Shown: positions 6,849-12,589 of the stretch, piece after piece | Layout: the number at the start of each line of letters is the position of its first letter | Position numbering within the stretch: position 1 is the stretch's first letter | Virus record (IMG/VR): IMGVR_UViG_3300018405_000069 | Span: 1-22,109 of that record | Source: a virus | Length of the DNA: 22,109 nucleotides | Strand: one strand, 5' to 3' | Position numbers and translations under genes: made by a program | The notes under the pieces: model-generated | The model's input: only the letters and a program-made list of their open reading frames with translations | Told to the model about the DNA's origin: nothing | Database searches by the model: none

Positions 6849-6866
6849 ACTTTTGAGCTATAACTG
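6849..6866 (+). repeat. Direct repeat, right copy, bounding the replication module
   Basis: ACTTTTGAGC-T-ATAACTG, the partner of 4764-4781. This copy lies just upstream of the initiator start and contains the TATAAC that could serve as the -10 of the small RNA at 6871. Confidence 0.7.
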
Positions 6867-6870
6867 ATTG

Positions 6871-6969
6871 CCAGTGCTCACCAAGTCGATTACCTTAGAG
6901 GCTCGCTTGGTGAGCTTCCCCTTACTGGGCGTTTCCTCTTGTTGGGCTACTTCGGTAGCCCTTTTTTTT
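6871..6969 (+). ncRNA. OOP-like antisense small RNA opposite the initiator leader
   Basis: On the plus strand, opposite to all neighbouring genes, about 99 nt fold into a long hairpin followed by a perfect terminator. The hairpin arms are 6876-6885 and 6906-6915 (10 bp, perfect), extended by CCAGT (6871-6875) with ACTGG (6924-6928). A TATAAC -10 lies at 6859-6864 with only a weak -35; an alternative promoter is TTGATT 6811-6816 with CATGAT. No protein gene ends at this terminator. In lambda the OOP RNA occupies the same place, antisense just upstream of gene O. The transcript itself is inferred. Confidence 0.6.
6944..6969 (+). terminator. Intrinsic terminator, UUCG tetraloop
   Basis: GGGCTAC (6944-6950), loop TTCG, GTAGCCC (6955-6961), followed by eight T residues. 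The stem is perfect and the U-run occurs only when read on the plus strand, so it terminates rightward transcription. It ends exactly at the stop codon of the minus-strand RuvC-like gene. Confidence 0.9.
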
Positions 6970-7453
6970 ATTGCCCAGCGGAGACCAGCCCACAACGCCC
7001 AATCAAAAGGGCGTCACCCAGAGCCTGACCCTTGGCCTTCAATGCCAGCTCTTTTATGTGGGGGTACAGTTGCACGCACCGCCCCCGACTGGCGTCCTTC
7101 TCCTTCCCTATCAACCCTGCATGCTTTTTCCAGACCTGGGGGGTGAGGTAGGTGCAGGGTATCCCCATACCGGCCACCACGCCCTTCACACATCCGTAGG
7201 CGTCACCGAACTTGAACGACGCCGACGCGCTTTGCTTCTGGCCGTTCTTGTTGATCCCGCCAACTTTCTCGATAAAGCAATGCTCAAACTCCCCGTGACC
7301 GAGCAGGAATTCCCGCACCGCCGGAACGTTTACCTGGTTATCGTTGCCCACCTTCATGGTCGGCATGAACAAGTGGTCGATGTGCTTGCCGCTTCCGTCG
7401 ATAACTGCAATTGCTCCGGCCAGTCCGGGGTCTATCGAAACGTACTTCTTCAT
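6968..7453 (-). CDS. RuvC-like Holliday junction resolvase
   Basis: 161 residues with the RNase H-like fold of RuvC. The first strand has the catalytic Asp (YVSIDPGLAGAIAV). A second strand ends in an acidic residue (HCFIEKVGG). The C-terminal pair is KEKDASRGR and ALGDALLIG, giving the expected four acidic residues. Phage members of this family resolve recombination or replication junctions before packaging. It lies directly after the 87-residue gene (adjacent, ATG at 7453) and before the replication genes, and acts in the cytoplasm on branched DNA. Catalytic assignment is from motif order. Confidence 0.8.
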   Translation of the reverse strand: MKKYVSIDPGLAGAIAVIDGSGKHIDHLFMPTMKVGNDNQVNVPAVREFLLGHGEFEHCFIEKVGGINKNGQKQSASASFKFGDAYGCVKGVVAGMGIPCTYLTPQVWKKHAGLIGKEKDASRGRCVQLYPHIKELALKAKGQALGDALLIGRCGLVSAGQ

Positions 7454-7717
7454 TCAAAACTCCAACATGGTTGCTTGCCGTAATTCGGTCATGTCGCAGA
7501 CTGCGCGCCCTGCGCTGGCGTTACATGCCGGGTGTCGCTTTCCGTTTATCCAGCCTGACAGACCGCCTTGCCATCCTGGCCACACGCTCAATATTCCCTT
7601 TAACTCTTCATCCCAGTACCAGTTCCTCGCGTCTCTCAGCCAAATTAGCCGAAGGTCAGAACCTGGCTCTGTATCATCATTCGGACCGTTCGGGTTTGGC
7701 TGCGGCGCATATACCAT
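7454..7717 (-). CDS. Hypothetical Trp-rich phage protein, 87 residues
   Basis: Begins MVYAPQPNPNGPNDDTEPGS and continues with aromatic, Trp-rich sequence (WLRDARNWYWDEELKG, VWPGWQGGLSGW). The frame remains open further upstream, but that part is a shadow of the DUF1364 gene. I chose the ATG at 7717 because AAGGAG lies 8 nt before it. It overlaps the end of the DUF1364 gene by 73 nt and abuts the RuvC-like ATG. I do not recognise a characterised family. Confidence 0.65.
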   Translation of the reverse strand: MVYAPQPNPNGPNDDTEPGSDLRLIWLRDARNWYWDEELKGILSVWPGWQGGLSGWINGKRHPACNASAGRAVCDMTELRQATMLEF

Positions 7718-7965
7718 TCTTTGTGCTCCTTTTCGGTTTCCGGCCAGGGGGCTCGCCCATCGAGCACTCCATGGCAGGAATTGCAGGCATACCCACCACT
7801 GCAGTCGTCGGATTTTCGGCTCATGCCGTGGCTCTCGTCCGGGAAATGGGCGAACACCACAGTTCTGGGGTCGTAGCTGCAAACCCCGACAATGTTCATG
7901 GTGCAAGGCTTGCCCTTGGCCGACTCGGTGATTTTTTTGCTGCGTATAGGTTCGATTTTCCGCAC
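7645..7965 (-). CDS. DUF1364 family phage protein, possible HNH-like nuclease
   Basis: 106 residues. The opening with SKKITESAKGKPCTMNIVGV, a second Cys (VCSYDP), the conserved TVVFAHFPDESHGMSRKSDD and GGYACNSCHGVLDGR match DUF1364. That family is found in lambdoid and related prophages and is thought to have an HNH-like zinc fold, with Cys ligands and a His near the core. The start is GTG at 7965, placed by a very good Shine-Dalgarno (GGAGGAAAC). It follows the DUF1367 gene after 8 nt. Confidence 0.8.
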   Translation of the reverse strand: MRKIEPIRSKKITESAKGKPCTMNIVGVCSYDPRTVVFAHFPDESHGMSRKSDDCSGGYACNSCHGVLDGRAPWPETEKEHKEWYMRRSQTRTVRMMIQSQVLTFG

Positions 7966-7973
7966 GTTTCCTC

Positions 7974-8558
7974 CTATCCGTCGAAACTCAACAGCTCCAT
8001 CACCACGCTCTCGGCGTGCTCAGGGCTGTCGAAGGTTTGTTTTAACACCAAGTCCCAGCAGGCGTTGAACACGCCCTTGTACAGCTCCTGAAACTTGCTG
8101 TCGCTCATGTTCTTGTACGCCCAACTCTTCGCCACGCGCTTGGGGCCGGCGGGGGTTATCACCGTATCGTAAAAGCCAGCCTCCACGGTGATGAATTCCC
8201 GGAAAGCGTCAAAACTGCGATCCGCGTCCATGCCTTTGCGGCTTTCGTTGAGCGTCTGCATGTACTGCTTGCACAAGGCGCGCGCGGCGTCCGCGTCTAC
8301 TCCGTGCTGGACCATGAACTTGCCCAGGTTGCCGACGGTCTTTTTCTCCACGGTGCTGACAAAGTTCTTCGGCTCCCAGTAGTCAAAGGCCAGCTTGAGT
8401 AAAACAAAGGCTTTACGGTGCAGCCCTTCGTTACGAACGGTAACGATGTCTACCCCAACGCGTTGCCCGGTTTTGACTTTTCGCAGTTCTGCCTGGCCTT
8501 CGCTGTCTACCGGGATCAGCATGTCGCCCCGGCGCTCCATCATGATTCGTTCAGCCAT
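7974..8558 (-). CDS. DUF1367 family phage protein
   Basis: 194 residues starting MAERIMMERRGDMLIPVDSE. The N-terminal half (KVKTGQRVGVDIVTVRNEGL, then HRKAFVLLKLAFDYWEP) is the signature of DUF1367, a family of prophage proteins commonly encoded in the nin-like region between replication and late genes. Its function is not established. The ATG at 8558 is preferred over one 17 codons upstream because it has AAAGGGG in front and overlaps the preceding stop by 8 nt, whereas the longer form would overlap more deeply. Confidence 0.8.
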   Translation of the reverse strand: MAERIMMERRGDMLIPVDSEGQAELRKVKTGQRVGVDIVTVRNEGLHRKAFVLLKLAFDYWEPKNFVSTVEKKTVGNLGKFMVQHGVDADAARALCKQYMQTLNESRKGMDADRSFDAFREFITVEAGFYDTVITPAGPKRVAKSWAYKNMSDSKFQELYKGVFNACWDLVLKQTFDSPEHAESVVMELLSFDG

Positions 8559-9131
8559 TATCGCTTGCCCCTTTACAGCTTCTTGCGATAGCCAATAGAA
8601 ACTCAGCAAACCTCTGCGGCGTTCGCTCTCTGTCCGCCTTGGAAATCTCTTTTTTCTTCAAGTGATTCTTCCTGGACATTGCCACCACGAATTCAGGCTC
8701 TCCAAGTTTCAACTCAATATCGGGTACTTGACGCATTGTGGTTCCACATATATACAACATCGTCATTTTTTCGGCTTTGTGGCCGAACCACCATTGCGAT
8801 ACCACCATAGTGAAACCGCCAAATTCATCCCTTCGCCCAGGGGGCGGAAGGGGCTTTTCTTTCCACAACCGTGATCCATAAGGATGCTCCAATACCCCCC
8901 CCACTGACGCACTTGATCCACGGCCCATAACGCAAGCTTCCTCTCACCGGGACGCGGATTAGCTCGATGCGCCAGCCGTCCCCAGCTGCGGCAAGGAGGA
9001 TGCGCAATAACCGGCATGCCGCCTTCAAACGTCATGGCATCCCGGTCAATGTCGTACACGTCACAGCCCGGCAGTGACTTATAAACACTGTCGGACCTGG
9101 CAAAAAGGACGGCTACCGGCTTTTCGCTCAT
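8551..9131 (-). pseudogene. Methyltransferase-like phage protein split by a frameshift in a G8 run
   Basis: Two overlapping frames make one protein. The first (ATG at 9131) reads MSEKPVAVLFARSDSVYKSL, VIAHPPCRSWGRLAH and LWAVDQVRQWGG, then turns to nonsense. The second continues VLEHPYGSRLWKE, FGGFTMVVSQWWFGHKAEKM and runs to the stop at 8551. The switch lies at eight G residues (minus strand, 8902-8895). One extra G, or a -1 slip, joins them. The order LFAR, HPPC, LEHP is reminiscent of cytosine methyltransferase motifs I, IV and VI, but this link is weak. The cause could be a true mutation, programmed slippage, or a sequencing error in a homopolymer. Its ribosome binding site lies just after the ssb second exon. 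Confidence 0.7.
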
Positions 9132-9144
9132 AGAATTTCGCCTT

Positions 9145-9920
9145 TTAGAACGGAATCATTAGTGTTCAGGCCGGATCGCTAAGCCGGCCCCGCCTTTCGG
9201 CAGCTACCTGTTTCCAGGCAGATCAGACCATATCATCACCTGCTTGAGGTGGCCCCCGCTTCCGCTCGCTTGAGCGTACGCCTTTCGGCTGGTCGTTGAA
9301 CGTTCCCTTTTGGGCTTCGCTGCTGATTGTCTTCGGCTTCATCCGGTCAGAGTTCCCAGCAATTCAAGGGCTTTTCACTGCCGCATCGCTACGGCAGGCG
9401 ACATTTATTTATCGTCATCAAAATCATCCGCCGGCTCTGGCAGACTGCCGCCGCCTTGGTGGCTTCCATGGTTGCCAGACCCGCTTTGGGAATACTGGTG
9501 GTACTGATTCTGACCGGCTCGCTGCTGGCCCTGGCTGGCGCCTTTCTGATTGCCCTGCTGGCCGTCACCTTGCGGCTTGCTGTCCAGCATCTGAATCTGA
9601 CCGTTGATATCAACCACCACTTCGGTGGTGTAGCGGTCCTGGCCGTCCTGCCCCTGCCACTTTCGAGTTTGCATCTTCCCCTCGACGTAGAGCTTGGACC
9701 CCTTTCGGCAATACTGGGAGACGATTTCCGCCAGCTTTCCGAATACCACCACCCTATGCCACTCGGTCTTCGGCACCTTCTGCCCGGTGCTCTTGTCCTT
9801 GTAGCTTTCATCGGTGGCGAGATTGAGATTCACAACCGGGTTGCCGCTGGGGGTGTACCGGGTGTCTGGATCCTGCCCCAAATTTCCGATGAGAATTGCC
9901 TTGTTTACACCCCTGCTCAT
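9145..9920 (-). CDS. ssb: Single-stranded DNA-binding protein, gene interrupted by a group I intron
   Basis: The coding sequence is split: exon 1 is 9920-9411 (170 codons) and exon 2 is 9156-9145 (ATT CCG TTC TAA). Residues 1-112 are the OB fold ([47 protein letters not shown]). Residues 113-160 are a Gln/Gly-rich linker, and the spliced end is DDFDDDIPF, the canonical tip that docks repair and replication partners. Without splicing the frame ends DDFDDDK at 9405. The spliced protein is 173 residues, normal for SSB. It covers single strands during phage replication and recombination. Its ATG overlaps the stop of the upstream regulator. Confidence 0.92.
9157..9410 (-). ncRNA. Group I self-splicing intron, td-like (IA2-type), no ORF
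   Basis: 254 nt. Conserved core: GUUCAACGACCA (9301-9290) and GAUAUGGUCUG (9234-9224) give P7 as GACCA/UGGUC. Pairings (minus-strand coordinates): P1 CGAU (exon, 9414-9411) with GUCG (9402-9399), including the U-G at the 5' splice site; P10 AUU (9156-9154) with AAU (9405-9403); P2 9397-9392/9383-9378; P3 9371-9366/9257-9252; P4 9362-9357/9325-9320; P6a 9314-9312/9307-9305; P7.1 and P7.2 with loops GAAA and AAGC; P8 9251-9247/9241-9237; P9 9221-9215/9210-9204; P9.1 and P9.2 (9189-9184/9174-9169). It ends UGAACACUAAUG with the terminal G at 9157. The core closely resembles the T4 td intron as I recall it, with a compensatory pair change in P7. Confidence 0.93.
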
Positions 9921-10219
9921 GTCTTTTCTCCAGTGTCTTTATGGTTTGCCACGGCGGCAGCGGCCGAGCGGCCGAAATCGGCCATCTGCTTGAGTTCGCG
10001 CAGCGAGTGGGTGTCCATCACGGGGATGCCCAGCACAAATCGCATGAAGACCATAAGCCGCAAGTGCCGGTTGTTCTGGTTGAAGCGCCCGCGCTCAAAG
10101 TTGCTGCCCTGTTGCAGCGAGAAGCCGACTTCGCTCCAGAACGCTTCCTGCTTCATGCCGGTTTTCTTGCGGATCTCGCGGACCTTTTCCGGGGTCAGCG
10201 TATCAAGTTCATTGCCCAT
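9917..10219 (-). CDS. Helix-turn-helix transcriptional regulator
   Basis: 100 residues. Residues 8-60 look like an XRE/Cro-type helix-turn-helix ([20 protein letters not shown], then a recognition-helix region [18 protein letters not shown]), followed by a helical tail. It is the first gene of the leftward early operon and is transcribed divergently from the recombination genes, the classical position for a repressor or Cro-like protein. Its operators are probably in 10220-10399. A GGAGTG Shine-Dalgarno precedes the ATG. Its stop overlaps the ssb start, so regulator and SSB are translationally coupled. Confidence 0.7.
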   Translation of the reverse strand: MGNELDTLTPEKVREIRKKTGMKQEAFWSEVGFSLQQGSNFERGRFNQNNRHLRLMVFMRFVLGIPVMDTHSLRELKQMADFGRSAAAAVANHKDTGEKT

Positions 10220-10243
10220 GTTGTCACTCCGTTCGTATTTGTT

Positions 10244-10258
10244 CGGTTATTTACACCG
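10244..10258. promoter_or_regulatory. Candidate operator near the leftward early promoter
   Basis: A 15-bp interrupted palindrome, CGGT-N7-ACCG. A TATAAA on the minus strand (about 10264-10259) lies beside it as a possible -10 for the regulator gene, but I find no convincing -35. A regulator dimer could bind here. Weak, sequence-pattern evidence only. Confidence 0.25.
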
Positions 10259-10313
10259 TTTATAGTAATCGCTTCACACCTTACTGGCCAGCGTCTTTAC
10301 AATCAAATCTGTT

Positions 10314-10378
10314 ATTTCCGGGTTGCGTTTAGCGTTTGTGTTAACGATAATGGTGGACACCGGTAACAACCCGGAAAT
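10314..10378. repeat. 12-bp perfect inverted repeat bracketing the rightward promoter
   Basis: ATTTCCGGGTTG at 10314-10325 and its exact complement CAACCCGGAAAT at 10367-10378. The left arm touches the -35 and the right arm lies past the predicted transcription start, so the arms are more likely paired protein-binding sites in DNA than an RNA hairpin. Centres are 53 bp apart, near five helical turns. Confidence 0.7.
10323..10351 (+). promoter_or_regulatory. Sigma70 promoter of the recombination operon
   Basis: TTGCGT (10323-10328), a 17-bp spacer, then GATAAT (10346-10351). Transcription would start near 10358, and the exonuclease ATG follows at 10400 behind AAGAGGAA. The flanking inverted repeat suggests the promoter is regulated. 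Confidence 0.65.
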
Positions 10379-10399
10379 TAAATCAAGAGGAACGCAATC

Positions 10400-11524
10400 A
10401 TGCACGATAGAGAAACGTTAACGTTCGACACGGAAGAGCAGTGGCTGGCCATGCGCCGGGAAGACCTGACCAGTACCGAGTCGTCCGCGCTGTTCGGCGT
10501 GTCGCCCTACAACACCGAGTACCAGCTGTACCACGTCAAGCGTGGCGATGTGGATGGTTGTATTGAGCAGAACGAGCGCATGAAGTGGGGCAACCGCCTG
10601 GAAGCGGCCATTGCCGAAGGCGTGGCCGAAGATTACGGACTGATTGTTGAGCCCTTCAAGGTCTACATGCGCCTGCGGGATCGCCGCATCGGGTCGAGCT
10701 TCGATTACAAGATTGTCGGCATCACCGACACCTTTGAGGGCGACGACGAGACTTACCGGGATCTGTTCCGTCAGCTGGGCGAGGGCCTTCTGGAAATTAA
10801 AAACGTCGATGGCTTCATCTTCCGCAAGTCGTGGTCCGAAGAAGACAGCGAAGTAGAGGCGCCCCCGCACATCGAGTTCCAGGTGCAGCACCAGATGCTG
10901 GTGTCCGGCCTGCAGTGGGGCGTGCTGGCCCCTTTGGTGAACGGCAATACGCCCAAACCCACCTATCGCGTTCAGAGTGACAAGGTGCATGAGGGCATCC
11001 TGAAAAAGGCGCAAGCCTTCTGGGCCAAAGTTGACGCCGGAACCCCGCCGGAGCCGGATTTCTACCGCGACGGCGACACCATTGGCAAGCTGCTGCTGGA
11101 TGACGACGACACCGAAGAAGACATGACCGATAACCAATACCTTGCGCAGCTGTGTCAGGAAGAGATTGAAGCCGGCATTGCCAAGCGTGAGGCTGAAAAA
11201 GAGCAAAAGGCGAAGAAGGCGGAAATCCTCACCATCATCGGGCATCACCGCAAGGTCGTCGTCGGCGGGATCAACGTCAATGCCAAGACCGTCAAAGGTT
11301 CGGACGGCGAAACCCTGACGCCGGATGACATTGGCGAGCGCATCGGGGCTCGAAAAGGCGGCACCCGGATACGCATCAGCCAGTACCAGGTGCGGGACAA
11401 CCCCGGCAAGGTGGTGGATGAAAGCATGATTGGCCAAAAGGTTGGGGAGCGCAAACCCCACCGCACGCCGAAGCTCACCCAGCCCAAACCCAAAGCCACC
11501 AAGAAGAAGGCCAAGCAACCATGA
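10400..11524 (+). CDS. YqaJ-type phage recombination exonuclease
   Basis: 374 residues. The N-terminus (REDLTSTESSALFGVSPYNT) is the YqaJ signature. It is followed by KWGNRLEAAIAEGVAEDYGL (motif with the first acidic residue), then SSFDYKIVG (Asp) and GLLEIKNVDG (Glu-x-Lys), completing the PD-(D/E)xK nuclease core in order. Residues 230-374 are a Lys-rich extension unlike the usual compact enzyme, ending KPKATKKKAKQ, and may contact DNA. This is the lambda-Exo counterpart: it resects double-stranded ends to expose single strands for the annealing protein encoded next. The stop overlaps the ERF start (ATGA), so the two are coupled. AATCAAGAGG gives a strong ribosome binding site. Confidence 0.85.
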   Translation: MHDRETLTFDTEEQWLAMRREDLTSTESSALFGVSPYNTEYQLYHVKRGDVDGCIEQNERMKWGNRLEAAIAEGVAEDYGLIVEPFKVYMRLRDRRIGSSFDYKIVGITDTFEGDDETYRDLFRQLGEGLLEIKNVDGFIFRKSWSEEDSEVEAPPHIEFQVQHQMLVSGLQWGVLAPLVNGNTPKPTYRVQSDKVHEGILKKAQAFWAKVDAGTPPEPDFYRDGDTIGKLLLDDDDTEEDMTDNQYLAQLCQEEIEAGIAKREAEKEQKAKKAEILTIIGHHRKVVVGGINVNAKTVKGSDGETLTPDDIGERIGARKGGTRIRISQYQVRDNPGKVVDESMIGQKVGERKPHRTPKLTQPKPKATKKKAKQP

Positions 11525-12381
11525 CCGACGCAAAAACCACACAGAAAAAGACGACAGCCAGAGCGCCGGCAACACGCAGAGCCACGGCTGCCAAGTCCAA
11601 GCAAGTGGCCGCTCCGGTGCAGGAGCATCAGGCCGTCAACCAGATGATCGAAGTCATTGAACGGGTCGCCATGAACCCGGAGGTTGACGTTGAGAAAATG
11701 GAAAAGCTGCTGGATATGCAAGAACGCATTCTAGACCGTCAGGCGCAGCAGGAATTCGACATTGCCATGGCGAACATGCAGCCGGAACTGCCGGTGGTGG
11801 CCAAGAAAGGCATCATCTACAACAAAGACGGCACGACGGTGCGCAGTAAGTATGCCAAGTTCGAGGACATCAACAAGGAAGTGAAGCCGATCCTGTCCCA
11901 GTACGGGTTTTCCATGACGTTCAACGTCAATCAGAGCGGCAACGAGATTTCCGTCGTTGGCAATCTGGCGCACAAGGCCGGGCACCGGGAAAGCACCAGC
12001 ATCACCCTGGGCCCGGACGTGTCCGGCAACAAGAACGCAGTGCAGGCGGTGGCCTCGTCGGTCAGTTACGGCAAGCGCTACACCATGAGCGCGCTGCTGA
12101 ACCTGATCTTTGAAGACGAAGACGACGACGGCGAGAACGCAGTGGCCTGCGTCACTCAGGATCAGGCCGAGAAACTGGCCGCGCTGTTCGATAAATCCGC
12201 GAAGAACATTCAGAAGTGGATGATCGATAAATACGGTAGCGTTGATAACGTACCAAAGGCCGACTTCGCCTGGCTGATGACCGAGCTCAACGCCAAGTTG
12301 CGAAAAACGCCCGGCAAGTCCTCCCGAGCGGAATCCATTGTCGACGCTCACGCCGATGGGGAGCCTTCCGACAATGGATAA
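11521..12381 (+). CDS. ERF family single-strand DNA annealing protein
   Basis: 286 residues. A Lys/Ala/Thr-rich N-terminal tail (residues 1-40) precedes the ERF domain. Recognisable segments are AQQEFDIAMANMQPELPVVA, KYAKFEDINKEVKPILSQYG and a conserved SSVSYGKRYTMSALLNLIFE, then an acidic stretch (EDEDDDGENA). ERF proteins anneal complementary strands in phage recombination and work with a partner exonuclease, here the YqaJ-type enzyme directly upstream. The usual position and length are kept. The C-terminal 80 residues are probably helical and could interact with SSB. The next gene starts within the last codons of this one. Confidence 0.88.
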   Translation: MTDAKTTQKKTTARAPATRRATAAKSKQVAAPVQEHQAVNQMIEVIERVAMNPEVDVEKMEKLLDMQERILDRQAQQEFDIAMANMQPELPVVAKKGIIYNKDGTTVRSKYAKFEDINKEVKPILSQYGFSMTFNVNQSGNEISVVGNLAHKAGHRESTSITLGPDVSGNKNAVQAVASSVSYGKRYTMSALLNLIFEDEDDDGENAVACVTQDQAEKLAALFDKSAKNIQKWMIDKYGSVDNVPKADFAWLMTELNAKLRKTPGKSSRAESIVDAHADGEPSDNG

Positions 12382-12589
12382 GCTGCCCCCCATCGATCAA
12401 CGGGCATGGCTCACCGAGTCGGAACTGGCCGCGCGCCTGGGGTTCCAGTCGAAAGACTGGTTCTCCAGGCTGCGCAGGGCCAGTCCGGACCAGTACCCAC
12501 CGGTGGCCACCCACCTGAACCAGAAGCCGCTGAAGTTTATGAAAGCGGATATCGAAGACTTTGAATCAAGAGGAACACCCCATGAGTGA
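12374..12589 (+). CDS. Small AlpA/excisionase-like DNA-binding protein
   Basis: 71 residues starting MDKLPPIDQRAWLTESELAA. The core (WLTESELAARLGFQSKDWFS, then a wing ending FMKADIEDFES) resembles the MerR-like winged helix of excisionases and AlpA-type regulators. In-frame ATG codons further upstream exist, but 12374 is best placed after GGGGAG and overlaps the ERF stop. It might regulate this operon or act as a recombination directionality factor; no integrase is in the window to support the latter. Confidence 0.65.
   Translation: MDKLPPIDQRAWLTESELAARLGFQSKDWFSRLRRASPDQYPPVATHLNQKPLKFMKADIEDFESRGTPHE

Noticed and set aside
9405-9413. SSB ending naturally in DDDK
   Set aside because: The codons for Ile-Pro-Phe-stop follow directly after the intron's terminal G in the right phase, so the DDDK end is the product of unspliced RNA.
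10418-11575. Long minus-strand frame of 385 codons opposite the exonuclease
   Set aside because: It is antisense to a gene with clear YqaJ motifs and has no recognisable domain; it is a shadow created by GC-biased third positions.
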